64,000 bases of DNA, taken from positions 5,818,001-5,882,000 of the forward strand of contig NZ_JAFBBP010000001.1 in NCBI RefSeq assembly GCF_016907275.1. Reading direction: 5' to 3'. The notes below the pieces were generated by a model. The model saw nothing but the letters and a program-made list of their open reading frames with translations. It was not told the DNA's origin and made no database searches. Positions within the stretch are counted from its first letter, which is position 1. Each line of letters opens with the position of its first letter. Position numbers and translations under genes: made by a program. Shown piece by piece: positions 17,178 through 25,376 of the stretch. The DNA is from Micromonospora luteifusca. GTDB taxonomy: Bacteria > Actinomycetota > Actinomycetes > Mycobacteriales > Micromonosporaceae.

Positions 17178-17539
17178 GTGTTGTCCCGGCCACTGCAGCG
17201 AAACCTGACGTCGGCGTGCGCCAACGAGCGCGGAGTTTGGACGTGACTACCGTCTCCGGTCGACTGGGCACTTACGTCTCCTGCGGTTCGCGTTGCCGGA
17301 AACGAACCGTCACCGAGTCGCGTCCGGCCCAGACATCGGCAATTTCGAAGCCAGCCACGTCCGGCATTGAGCCAGGACGTCTGCTGACGTTCGGGCGGGG
17401 CTGCCCGGTGCAGCACAGTCTGTCCCCCGTGCGAGCTACCTGCGAATGTCCACCATGCGGTGACTACTTTGGGCGGGCAAATCCATAGCGTTCGGGGTAA
17501 CCCGCGACGCTCCCGCCGCGGCTTCTCAAAGGAGTCATC
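17178..17539. other. Intergenic region upstream of the CPBP protease operon
   Basis: No gene supported. It presumably holds the promoter of the 17540-20195 operon. No clear operator dyad was seen. Confidence 0.4.
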
Positions 17540-18373
17540 GTGCGTCTGGTATGGCAACTCTTGGCGGTTGCGGCGGTCTGGATCCTCGGCAATCTGGGCA
17601 CGGCAGCGGTGAAGGACACCCCCTGGCTGGCGCTCGTCGCCGGCCTGCTGACGGCCATCGTCGGGGTCCTGGTCTACGGCTGGGTGGTGCGGCGAACCGA
17701 GCACCGCGCCCCCGTCGAGGTCTCGCTGAAGGGAGCAGGTGCCGGAATCGGCTGGGGCACGCTGCTCGGCATCGCGCTGTTCGGGGCAGTGATCGCGAAC
17801 ATCGCCTTCTTCGGTGACTACACGATCAACGGCCTGGGCACGCCGGCGAGCGCCGTCAGCCTGCTCGGGATCATGGCGGGTGCCGCTGTGGCCGAGGAGC
17901 TGGTCTTCCGCGGTGTCCTGTTCCGGAACATCGAGCGCTGGACCGGAACCTGGGTCGCGCTCGCGCTGACCGGCTCGCTGTTCGGCCTGATCCACCTGGC
18001 CAACGCGAACGCCACCCTGTTGGGTGCCGTCGCTATCGCCATCGAGGCAGGCGGGATGCTGACCGCCGCGTACATCGCCACCCGCAAGCTGTGGGTGCCG
18101 ATCGGTCTGCACTTCGGCTGGAACATCGCCGCGAGCGCCATCTTCAGCACCGAGGTGTCCGGCAGCAACACCGCCCAGGGCCTGCTGGACGCAACGATCT
18201 CGGGTCCCGCGCTGGTCACGGGCGGCGACTTCGGACCGGAGGCCAGTGTCTACGCGGTGGCGCTCGGCGTGCTGGCCACCGGCGCGTTCATGTGGCTGGC
18301 CTACCGGCGTGGTCACGTGGTCCCCGTCCGTCGCTCGGCCCGGGCGGACGTGGCCGCTAGGCTCACTCGGTGA
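17540..18373 (+). CDS. CPBP-family intramembrane metalloprotease
   Basis: A 277-residue polytopic membrane protein of the CAAX protease and bacteriocin-processing (Abi/CPBP) family. The conserved motif 1 AAVAEELVFRGVLF (Glu119, Glu120, Arg124) is followed by motif 2 (FGLIHLANAN with His) and motif 3 (IGLHFGWNIAAS with His and Asn), so the catalytic set is intact. Six to seven hydrophobic helices are evident. GTG 17540 follows AAAGGAG. The stop overlaps the GTG of the histidine kinase gene, so protease and two-component system form one operon. Roles in envelope stress signalling, peptide maturation or self-protection are possible; the substrate is unknown. Confidence 0.9.
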   Translation: MRLVWQLLAVAAVWILGNLGTAAVKDTPWLALVAGLLTAIVGVLVYGWVVRRTEHRAPVEVSLKGAGAGIGWGTLLGIALFGAVIANIAFFGDYTINGLGTPASAVSLLGIMAGAAVAEELVFRGVLFRNIERWTGTWVALALTGSLFGLIHLANANATLLGAVAIAIEAGGMLTAAYIATRKLWVPIGLHFGWNIAASAIFSTEVSGSNTAQGLLDATISGPALVTGGDFGPEASVYAVALGVLATGAFMWLAYRRGHVVPVRRSARADVAARLTR

Positions 18374-19539
18374 CCGACCTCCGGCGGATCCTGGACCGGT
18401 GGCGTCAGCTCGACGTCACGGTCCGGGACCTGCCGCTCGCGCTGGTGCCGGCGATCGCATCGTTCGTGCCGGCGTTCCACGGGCGTGGGACAGAGATCGG
18501 CGCGCTGCCGACCCATCCCTTCGACGCGCTGACCGTCGTCGCGATCGTCCTCCAGTGCTTCCCGCTCGCCGTTCGTCGGCGGTGGCCGGCCGCCTGCCTT
18601 GTCCTGGTGTTCCTCGGCTTCGCCCTCGATCAGCTCCGGGGTTACCACACGTTGGCGGGCGCCGGGCTCGCTATCGCGCTGCTGAGCGCGGGTGCCTACC
18701 TGGAACGCCGTCGCCGCACGGTCGCGATCCTCCTCTCGGGTGCCTACGTGGTGCTGGCGGTCGCGCTCGACCTGGTCGGCGGGGCCGAGCGGGCGGACGG
18801 GTACCTGACGTTCTACGTGGCGCTGGTCCTCGTGTGGGCCGTGGGCTCCTGGCTGCGCGCCATCCGGGCGGCCGAGGCCGAACGGCGCCTCCGGGTCGCC
18901 GAGGAGACCCGCACCGCGGAACGCACGCGGATCGCCCGCGAGCTGCACGACGTCGTGACCCACCATGTGACGGCGATGGTCGTGCAGACAGAGGCTGCCA
19001 GGTACCTGACGGGCGCGCCCGACCGTCTCGACGAGACCCTGAACGCGGTCACTGACACGGGCCGCCGGGCGATCGGCGACCTACGTCATCTCCTGGACCT
19101 GCTCGACCCGGGCCACGACACCACTGCCCGGACACCGTCGCTCCGGGAACTGCGCACGCTCGTCGAGCAGACCCGCCGGGCCGGGCAGCCGGTGGAGCTC
19201 ACCGAGGAGGGCACGCCGTCGGAATCGGCCGGGAGCGCCGAGCTGGTCGCCCACCGGGTGGTGCAGGAGGCTCTGACGAACGCCCTCAAGCACGCACACG
19301 GCAGCCCGACTACGGTGCGCGTGCGCTACGACGACCGGGAGATCACCGTGGAGGTCAGTACGGCGGGCGTGAGCCCTGAACCCGCCGGCGCCCGACAGCG
19401 CCCTGCCGGCGGGAGCGGCCGGGGGCTCGTCGGGCTCCGTCAACGGGTGGACGCCCTCGGGGGCGAGTTCAGCGCGGACCGGCGGGCGGACGGCGGGTTC
19501 GTCGTCCGTGCGCGCATCTCTACCGGGAGCCGGGCGTGA
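18370..19539 (+). CDS. NarL-type sensor histidine kinase
   Basis: A 389-residue HisKA_3 kinase. An N-terminal half with about four to five membrane helices (residues 20-165) and very short loops acts as sensor; a coiled region follows. The H-box RIARELHDVVTHHVTAMVVQ contains the phospho-accepting His193, and the HATPase_c domain shows the N-box (VVQEALTNALKHAH) and a G-box (GSGRGLVGLRQRVDALGG). Sensors with only membrane helices often report envelope disturbance or antimicrobial peptides. GTG 18370 overlaps the protease stop and the kinase stop overlaps the regulator start. Confidence 0.92.
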   Translation: MTDLRRILDRWRQLDVTVRDLPLALVPAIASFVPAFHGRGTEIGALPTHPFDALTVVAIVLQCFPLAVRRRWPAACLVLVFLGFALDQLRGYHTLAGAGLAIALLSAGAYLERRRRTVAILLSGAYVVLAVALDLVGGAERADGYLTFYVALVLVWAVGSWLRAIRAAEAERRLRVAEETRTAERTRIARELHDVVTHHVTAMVVQTEAARYLTGAPDRLDETLNAVTDTGRRAIGDLRHLLDLLDPGHDTTARTPSLRELRTLVEQTRRAGQPVELTEEGTPSESAGSAELVAHRVVQEALTNALKHAHGSPTTVRVRYDDREITVEVSTAGVSPEPAGARQRPAGGSGRGLVGLRQRVDALGGEFSADRRADGGFVVRARISTGSRA

Positions 19540-20195
19540 ATGCGCCGCTCCGGGTCCTGGTGTGCGACGACCAGGCGCTGATCCGCACCGGTTTCGCGAC
19601 AATCATCGACGCCCAGCCCGACCTCGAGGTGGTCGGCGAGTGCGCGGACGGGCAGGCCGCCGTCGACCTTGCGGGCCGACTGAACCCGGACGTCGTGGTG
19701 ATGGACGTCCGGATGCCGGTGCTCGACGGCATCCAGGCGACCCGCCTGATCGCCGGCGCCGGGGTGGCGCGCCCCGTCAAGGTGCTCGTGGTGACGACGT
19801 TCAACCTCGACGAGTACGTCTACGAGGCGCTGCGCGCCGGGGCCAGCGGATTCCTGCTCAAGGACGCCCCGACCGCGCAGCTGCTGAACGGCATCCGCAC
19901 CGTCGCGACCGGGTCCGCACTGCTGGCACCCGAGGTGACCAGGCAGCTCGTCGGCCGGTACGCGGCCCGGATCCGGCCCCCAGAGAGCGCGGACCCCGAG
20001 TCCGCGCTGACGCCGCGCGAGCTTGAGGTGCTGCGCCTCATCGCCAACGGCCTGTCGAACGGCGAGATCGCCGCGACGCTGGTGATCAGCCAGGAGACCG
20101 TCAAGACGTACGTGTCACGCATCCTGGCCAAGCTCGGCCTGCGCGACCGCGTGCAGGCAGTCGTCCACGCCTACCGCAGCGGCCTGGTGACCTGA
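19536..20195 (+). CDS. NarL/LuxR-type response regulator
   Basis: A 219-residue regulator: receiver domain (RVLVCDDQALIRTGFATII with acidic pair, phospho-acceptor Asp57 in VVVMDVRMPVLDG, conserved Thr and Lys in VTTF and LLKDAP), linker, then a LuxR HTH (LTPRELEVLRLIANGLSNGE, ISQETVKTYVSRILAKLGL). It is the partner of the adjacent kinase, translationally coupled by a GTGA overlap. An FtsX-type permease remnant lies just beyond, and this type of two-component system often controls such ABC exporters. Confidence 0.93.
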   Translation: MNAPLRVLVCDDQALIRTGFATIIDAQPDLEVVGECADGQAAVDLAGRLNPDVVVMDVRMPVLDGIQATRLIAGAGVARPVKVLVVTTFNLDEYVYEALRAGASGFLLKDAPTAQLLNGIRTVATGSALLAPEVTRQLVGRYAARIRPPESADPESALTPRELEVLRLIANGLSNGEIAATLVISQETVKTYVSRILAKLGLRDRVQAVVHAYRSGLVT

Positions 20196-20204
20196 GGACG
20201 GCGC

Positions 20205-20245
20205 ACGGCGGCGCCCGTGCATAGGCTGTGCACGGGCGCCGCCGT
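20205..20245. terminator. Bidirectional terminator, perfect 17-bp stem
   Basis: Arms 20205-20221 and 20229-20245 are perfect inverted copies (core GGCGGCGCCCGTGCA) around a 7-base loop, between the converging response-regulator gene and the FtsX remnant. No U-tract, as usual in high-GC actinobacteria. Confidence 0.85.
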
Positions 20246-20261
20246 CAGCGGCGGGTGGTCG

Positions 20262-20639
20262 TCATTCGACCCCGAGCGCCGCCACGGGTGAGGTGCGGGC
20301 CGCGGCCCGCACCGGTAGCACCGAGGCGAGGAGCCCGGCGACGAGCGCGATGGCCACGACAGCCCCGACGTCGGTCCACGGAACGGCGTACCGGACGTCG
20401 CCCATGAGGGACAGCGCGGTGGCGGCGCCGGCCCAGCCGAAGATCAGTCCGAGCACGATGCCGAGGGTCGCGCCGACACCGGCGATCAGGACGCCCTCGA
20501 CGGCAAGCATGCCGCGCAGCTGCTCCTTGCTCAGGCCGATGGCCCGCAGGGTCGCCGACTCCCGGGTCCGCTCGATCACCGACAGCGACAGCGTGTTGGT
20601 CACGCCGATCAGGGCGATCTGTGCGGAAGGCGTCGTCAA
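20262..20639 (-). pseudogene. FtsX-type ABC permease, 3' fragment
   Basis: About 120 codons encode the C-terminal end of a MacB/FtsX-like permease: ALIGVTNTLSLSVIERTRES, then GLSKEQLRGMLAVEGVLIAG with the third helix and the last helix before AAARTSPVAALGVE. The first helix, the large periplasmic domain and most of a full-length protein are missing; similarity stops at about 20635. It probably once encoded the exporter controlled by the adjacent two-component system. Confidence 0.8.
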
Positions 20640-20860
20640 CTCCTGTGAGCGATATTGCCGGCATCCGGCTGATGCCGATCAGTATCGATCAAGACTCGGA
20701 GCGAGGCAGAGAGCCACTGTGGACGCCGGACCCAGCTGGCCGGGTGTCGACCCGAGCCGAACGGGCAAGAGCGGGTGCGCGATAGCGACAACTTTTTGGT
20801 AATATCGAGCATGAAACTCCATGCTGGGCAGCCGGCGCCAAACCCTGACGAGGAGTCGCG

Positions 20861-20881
20861 ATGACCGAGCGGGAAACGTGA
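20861..20881 (+). other. Six-codon leader cistron coupled to the kinase start
   Basis: ATG 20861 has an ideal AGGAG five bases upstream and encodes MTERET, with its TGA (20879-20881) overlapping the GTG start of the next gene. It may simply deliver ribosomes to that GTG. It could instead be the remnant of an earlier start followed by a one-base indel. Confidence 0.45.
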
Positions 20882-21831
20882 TTCTCGCTGTTGTGCCGAA
20901 CCCGGCGCTCGACGTGACCTATGGGCTGGGGGAACTGCACCGGGGCCGGGTGCAGCGGGTGCGGACCGTCAGCGAACGCCCCGGTGGCAAGGCCGTCAAC
21001 GTCGGCCGGGTGTTGCACGAGCTGGGGGAGCGGGTCCTCGTCACCGGCATGTGCGGCGGTCCGGGGGGCGTGGCCCTGCAGGCCGCTCTCGACCGGGCCG
21101 GCGTGCCGGCCGACCTGCTTGACGTACTGCCGGACGTCCGGCGCACGCTGGTCGTACAGGAGACCAACGGAGTGACGACGTCGTTGTGGGAGCCTGGCTA
21201 TGCACCGGTGGATCCGCCGGCCGCCGCCGACGCTCTGACGCGGCACGTGAGTGAGCTCCTGGCCGGTGCCGACGCGCTGGTCGTCTCCGGCAGCCTGCCG
21301 CCTGGCGTGGACCCGGGGCTTCCGGCCCGCTTGGTCGACGCGGCGATCGCCGCCGGAGTGCCGGCCGTCGTGGACGTCAGCGGCCCGGCTCTGCAGGCGG
21401 TGGCGGCTGCTGGCGGGGCGGTGCTGATGCCGAACGCGGACGAGTTGGCCGAGTTGGTCGGCCATCGGCCCTCGACGCCGGCCGAGGCCGTGCGGGCGGC
21501 CCGCCGGCTGCTGCCCCCCGCCGGCCAGGTCCCCGCCGTTGTGCTGACCCTGGGCGCCGAGGGGATGGCTGTGGTGCGACCGGATCGGGCCATGTTTGCT
21601 GCGCCGCCGGAGCGGATCCAGGGGAACGCGACCGGCGCCGGGGACGCGGCCTGTGCGGCCGTCGCCCGGCAGCTCGCGGCCGCCGGGTCGCTGGACGCCG
21701 TCGACTGGCGCGGCTTGCTCGTCGACGCGGTGGCGCTGTCGGCGGCAGCGGTGCTCCGTCCGGTCGCCGGTGAGGTAGATGTCCGTGCCTATCGGCGCTG
21801 GCGTGATCGGGTGAAAGTGGAGGAAGCATGA
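20878..21831 (+). CDS. PfkB-family hexose-phosphate kinase (1-phosphofructokinase / tagatose-6-P kinase type)
   Basis: A 317-residue ribokinase-fold enzyme. Family signatures: GGKAVNVGRVLHELGERVLV near the N-terminus and the anion-hole/catalytic loop GNATGAGDAACAAV with the base Asp. LacC/FruK-type relatives phosphorylate tagatose-6-P or fructose-1-P at C1/C6 to the bisphosphate. Co-translation with a class II aldolase (ATGA overlap) and proximity to an AgaS-like isomerase favour tagatose-6-phosphate as substrate. The GTG at 20878 gives the normal VILAVVPNPALDVTY start; an in-frame ATG at 20821 would add residues not seen in the family. Confidence 0.85.
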   Translation: MILAVVPNPALDVTYGLGELHRGRVQRVRTVSERPGGKAVNVGRVLHELGERVLVTGMCGGPGGVALQAALDRAGVPADLLDVLPDVRRTLVVQETNGVTTSLWEPGYAPVDPPAAADALTRHVSELLAGADALVVSGSLPPGVDPGLPARLVDAAIAAGVPAVVDVSGPALQAVAAAGGAVLMPNADELAELVGHRPSTPAEAVRAARRLLPPAGQVPAVVLTLGAEGMAVVRPDRAMFAAPPERIQGNATGAGDAACAAVARQLAAAGSLDAVDWRGLLVDAVALSAAAVLRPVAGEVDVRAYRRWRDRVKVEEA

Positions 21832-22661
21832 CGCTGGCTTCGATGGCGGAACTCGTCATCCCAGCGGCGCGGGACCGCCGGGCTGTCGGGGCGTTCAACG
21901 TCATCCAGCTTGAGCATGCCGAGGGCATCGTGGCCGGCGCCGAACGTGCGGTACGCCCTGTTGTGCTGCAGCTATCGGAGAATACGGCCCGCTACCACGG
22001 CAGCCTGGCGCCGTTGGCGCTGGCCTGCCTCCGGATCGCGGCGGAAGCGTCCGTGCCAGTCTGCGTACATCTGGATCACGCCACCCGGCGTGAGCTCGTC
22101 GAGCAGGCGGTCGAACTCGGCGTGCCCTCGGTGATGGTTGACGCGTCCGGGTACTCGTACGAGAAGAACGTCGCCCTGACCGCGGAACTCGCCGCCTGGT
22201 GTCATTCGCGCGGGGTCTGGGTCGAAGCCGAACTCGGTGAGATCGGCGGCAAGGACGGCGCGCACAAGCCCGGCGTACGGACCGATCCGGACGATGCGGC
22301 CGCCTTCGTCGCCGCCACCGGCGTCGACGCGCTCGCGGTCGCGGTCGGCTCCTCGCACGCGATGCTGGTCCGTGACGCGGTCCTCGACGACGAACTGATC
22401 GCCGCGATCGCGGCGAAGGTGCCGGTGCCGCTGGTCCTGCATGGCTCGTCCGGGGTCTCCGAGGCGGGCCTGCGGTCGGCAGTCGCGCAAGGGATGTCGA
22501 AGATCAACATCGCGACCCATCTCAACGCGACCCTTACGGGTGCGGTCCGGCGTGCGCTCGCTGCCGACGAGGACCTGGTCGACCCGCGCAAGTACTTCGG
22601 TCCGGGCAGGGATGCGGTGGCCAGGCAGGTCGCCCATCTGGTCACCCTGCTCGCCCCGTGA
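21828..22661 (+). CDS. Class II fructose/tagatose-bisphosphate aldolase
   Basis: A 277-residue Zn-dependent aldolase of the FbaA/KbaY/GatY family. Visible elements: VGAFNVIQLEHAEGIVAGAE, the metal-binding HLDHAT with the base Asp, the Glu-rich VEAELGEIGGKDG segment, VGSSHAM with a Zn His, and LHGSSGVSEAGLR with the next Zn His and the phosphate site (NIATHLN). It should cleave tagatose-1,6-bisphosphate to glyceraldehyde-3-P and dihydroxyacetone-P, finishing the galactosamine route. Overlaps the kinase gene by ATGA; converges on the DeoR gene 16 bases on. Confidence 0.9.
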   Translation: MTLASMAELVIPAARDRRAVGAFNVIQLEHAEGIVAGAERAVRPVVLQLSENTARYHGSLAPLALACLRIAAEASVPVCVHLDHATRRELVEQAVELGVPSVMVDASGYSYEKNVALTAELAAWCHSRGVWVEAELGEIGGKDGAHKPGVRTDPDDAAAFVAATGVDALAVAVGSSHAMLVRDAVLDDELIAAIAAKVPVPLVLHGSSGVSEAGLRSAVAQGMSKINIATHLNATLTGAVRRALAADEDLVDPRKYFGPGRDAVARQVAHLVTLLAP

Positions 22662-22677
22662 CGGCGCGGGGTCGGCC

Positions 22678-23502
22678 TCAGGCCAGCAGCACGTTGACCC
22701 CGGCGGCGCGCAGGTCGGCGACGACCTTCGCGTCCGCGCCGTCGTCGGTCACCAGGGTGTCCACCGCGTTGACGTCGCAGATCCGGGCAAAGGAGTGCCG
22801 GCCCAGCTTCTCCGAGCCGGCCACGACGATGACCCGACGGGACCGCCGGACCATCGTCGCGTTGATGCCGGCCTCGCCTTCGTCGTGACAGGACGTGCCG
22901 CCGTCGGGGGAAAACGCGTCGACCCCGAGAATCAGCACGTCGAGCCACAGCTCGTTCAGCACCATCGTGGCCAGCGGCCCGGTCACCTCGTACGACTGGG
23001 GCAGTGCCACACCGCCGAGGATGACGGTACGGACGTGGCGGCGCAGCACCATCTCCGTGGCGATGTTGAGTGCGTTCGTCACCACCGTCACGGCCGGCCG
23101 CTGATCGGCCTGGGCGAGGTCGACCCGCGCGGCGAGTCGTCGGGCCGTCGCGGACGTGGTGGTGCCACCGTTGAACGCGACCACGTCGCCCAGTTCGACG
23201 AGATCGCAGGCGATCGCGGCGATGCGCTCCTTGGCGCCATTGTCGCCCCGGCCCCGGTAGCGGACCGGTAGGTCGTACGAGACGGACGTGGCCACGACGC
23301 CGCCGTGCGTCCGAGCCGCCAACTGTTGCTCCGCCAGGGTGGTGAAGTCCCGGCGGACCGTCGCCTCGGAGACCTGCAGAGCGCTGGCCGCCTCGGCGAC
23401 GGACAGCCGGCCGCGCGCGCCCAGGATGTCGAGCAGCGCCTGCAGGCGCTGGGGGCGGTCGCGGCCGTCGGCCCGGTCGGCGGCGGCCTCGACCGTGCTC
23501 AC
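22678..23502 (-). CDS. DeoR/GlpR-family repressor
   Basis: A 274-residue regulator with an N-terminal HTH (ALLDILGARGRLSVAEAASA, VSEATVRRDFTTLAEQ) and a sugar-phosphate-binding domain (DLVELGDVVAFNGGTTTSAT, TVVTNALNIATEM, LGVDAFSPDGGTSCHDEGEA). AgaR of enteric bacteria belongs to this family and senses amino-sugar phosphates. GTG 23502 overlaps the stop of the permease gene before it, so the repressor is the last gene of the transporter operon and likely controls it together with the divergent isomerase gene. Confidence 0.9.
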   Translation of the reverse strand: MSTVEAAADRADGRDRPQRLQALLDILGARGRLSVAEAASALQVSEATVRRDFTTLAEQQLAARTHGGVVATSVSYDLPVRYRGRGDNGAKERIAAIACDLVELGDVVAFNGGTTTSATARRLAARVDLAQADQRPAVTVVTNALNIATEMVLRRHVRTVILGGVALPQSYEVTGPLATMVLNELWLDVLILGVDAFSPDGGTSCHDEGEAGINATMVRRSRRVIVVAGSEKLGRHSFARICDVNAVDTLVTDDGADAKVVADLRAAGVNVLLA

Positions 23503-24425
23503 TTGATGGCCCCCGCCGTGAGACCTGCCACCAGGCGCTTTTCAACCAATGCGAAGAGAATGATCACGGGCACGATGCCGACGATAGAGACTCCGAAGAC
23601 GTATTGCCACGCCGAATCGTACTGACCGACGAATTTTGTGATGGCTACGGTCAGCGGCTGGTTCTCCGCCGTGGTCAAGATGATGAGGCTGGCCGCGAAC
23701 TCGTTCCAGCACGCGACGAACGTGAAGATGATCGCGGTGACGATGCCCGGCCATACCACCGGCAGGGTTACCCGCCGCAGCGTCTGCAGTTTGCTGGCAC
23801 CGTCGATCATTGCCGCCTCGTCTATCTCCTTGGGCACCCCGGCGAAGAAGCTGTGCATGATCCACACCGCGAAGCTGAGGTTGAACGCGCCGTTGACGAG
23901 GATCATAGCGAGCCAGGTGTCATCGATGCCGATCGCGAGGAACTGCCGGAACAGTCCCGCCGCGAGTACGGTCGGCTGGAGCATCTGGGTCACCAGCACC
24001 AGGAGCAGGAACGCCAGTCGTCCGGGAAAGCGGTGCTTGGCCGTGTAATAGGCGGCGGGCATGGCCACCACCAGGACCAGCAGTGTTCCGCACGCCGAGA
24101 TGATTATGGTGGAGACGAGGTTGTAGGCGAGCGGCGTCTCCGGAGTGGACCACATCGACGCGTAGTTCGACGGCACCCATTCGGTCGGCAGGTATGTGGC
24201 CGGAATGCGCAGGATCTCGGAGTGCCGCTTGAACGAGCCGATCAACATCACCAGGTAGGGTGCCAGGAAGAACAACGCCACCACCGCGCCGGCCAATGAC
24301 ATCAACCATCGGCGGCTGCCGTGGCGCTGCCCGCCACGGCTGCGGGTGCGACCGTTGTCTGTGCTGGCGCGCACCGACTTCTCGGCGCGCTCATCGCCCT
24401 GAGATTTGGTTGCCGTCGTCGCCAA
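23499..24425 (-). CDS. ABC sugar transporter permease (MalG type)
   Basis: A 308-residue inner-membrane permease of the CUT1 carbohydrate class. A charged N-terminal tail of about 40 residues is followed by six helices. The EAA loop that docks the ATPase is EIDEAAMIDGASKLQTLRRV. The usual VEKRLVAGLTAGAIK end is present. No ATPase gene is nearby; CUT1 systems of actinobacteria commonly share an MsiK ATPase encoded elsewhere. Transcribed with the MalF-like and binding-protein genes. Confidence 0.92.
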   Translation of the reverse strand: MATTATKSQGDERAEKSVRASTDNGRTRSRGGQRHGSRRWLMSLAGAVVALFFLAPYLVMLIGSFKRHSEILRIPATYLPTEWVPSNYASMWSTPETPLAYNLVSTIIISACGTLLVLVVAMPAAYYTAKHRFPGRLAFLLLVLVTQMLQPTVLAAGLFRQFLAIGIDDTWLAMILVNGAFNLSFAVWIMHSFFAGVPKEIDEAAMIDGASKLQTLRRVTLPVVWPGIVTAIIFTFVACWNEFAASLIILTTAENQPLTVAITKFVGQYDSAWQYVFGVSIVGIVPVIILFALVEKRLVAGLTAGAIK

Positions 24426-24428
24426 GAC

Positions 24429-25358
24429 TCACTCGTCCCTCATCGGCCGGACAACCCGGAGGTAGATACCGATGACCGCGAGCACGATGACGAAGTTCAC
24501 GACACTTAGTGCGCTCGCCGTCTCGACCTGGCGGTCCTGCTGGATGTATTTGAAGATCAACGTTGTGGTGGTGTCCGCGTCGTAGCCGGGAATGCTGCCG
24601 GTCAGCGTGCGGAGGATGGGCAGCGAGTTGAAGACGTTGATGATGTTGATCAGCACGGCGACGGCGATCGCCGGCCGCAGGACCGGGAAGATCACGCTCC
24701 AGTAGGTCCGCACCGATCCGGCGCCGTCCACCGAGGCGGCTTCCACCACCTCGCGCGGCACCATCTGCAACCCGGCGAGGATCGTGTACGTGGTGAACGG
24801 CAGCGAGACGAACACCGCCACTCCCATGGCCACCAGGAAGGCCGGCACCGGCTGTCGAGTGAAGCCGAACCCAGTATTCAAAATTCCGAAATCGACCAGG
24901 AACTGGTTCATGACGCCATAGAAGGGATCGAGTCCATAGTAGAAGACGGTGGACGTCATCACGACGCTGGCCGCCCACGGGACGATGACCGCGAGTCGCA
25001 CCAATCGGCGTCCAGGAAAGGCCTTGTCAAGGAATTGCGCGAGCGCCATAGAGACGAGCAGCGTCACCACGACGACGCCGACCACCCAGATTGCAGTGTT
25101 GAGCAGCACCCTGCCCAACGCGGGGGAGTCGAACAGCGTCACATAGTTGTCGAACCCGGCCGAGCCGCGGTCCACGCCCACCGGCGACACGTCCCGAGTC
25201 GAGGTCCAGACCAGATAGCCGGCCGGGAACAGGACGATAGTGACAATCAGCGTCAGCGCCGGCAACAGCCATGGGAATGCCGCCACCAGGTCCCGGCGTG
25301 CCTGACGACGCGCCGAGATCGCGGGTGCCGGCACTTGCATGAGTTGGTTGGTCATCAT
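24429..25358 (-). CDS. ABC sugar transporter permease (MalF type)
   Basis: A 309-residue CUT1 permease with about six membrane helices and the EAA motif EVVEAASVDGAGSVRTYWSV. It pairs with the MalG-like protein encoded three bases downstream, forming the membrane channel for a sugar delivered by the binding protein encoded upstream. Two start codons (25358 and 25355) are adjacent; the choice does not matter functionally. Confidence 0.92.
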   Translation of the reverse strand: MMTNQLMQVPAPAISARRQARRDLVAAFPWLLPALTLIVTIVLFPAGYLVWTSTRDVSPVGVDRGSAGFDNYVTLFDSPALGRVLLNTAIWVVGVVVVTLLVSMALAQFLDKAFPGRRLVRLAVIVPWAASVVMTSTVFYYGLDPFYGVMNQFLVDFGILNTGFGFTRQPVPAFLVAMGVAVFVSLPFTTYTILAGLQMVPREVVEAASVDGAGSVRTYWSVIFPVLRPAIAVAVLINIINVFNSLPILRTLTGSIPGYDADTTTTLIFKYIQQDRQVETASALSVVNFVIVLAVIGIYLRVVRPMRDE

Positions 25359-25376
25359 GTGTAAACCGCGCAGGCT

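Noticed and set aside
16900..17180. Possible tRNA or small RNA in the gap after the LysR gene
   Set aside because: No cloverleaf or TTCGA-type T-loop with matching stems could be built; the segment is explained by IS5 and XRE fragments.
17120..18316. 398-codon minus frame over the CPBP protease gene
   Set aside because: Shadow; the plus-strand protease has all catalytic motifs.
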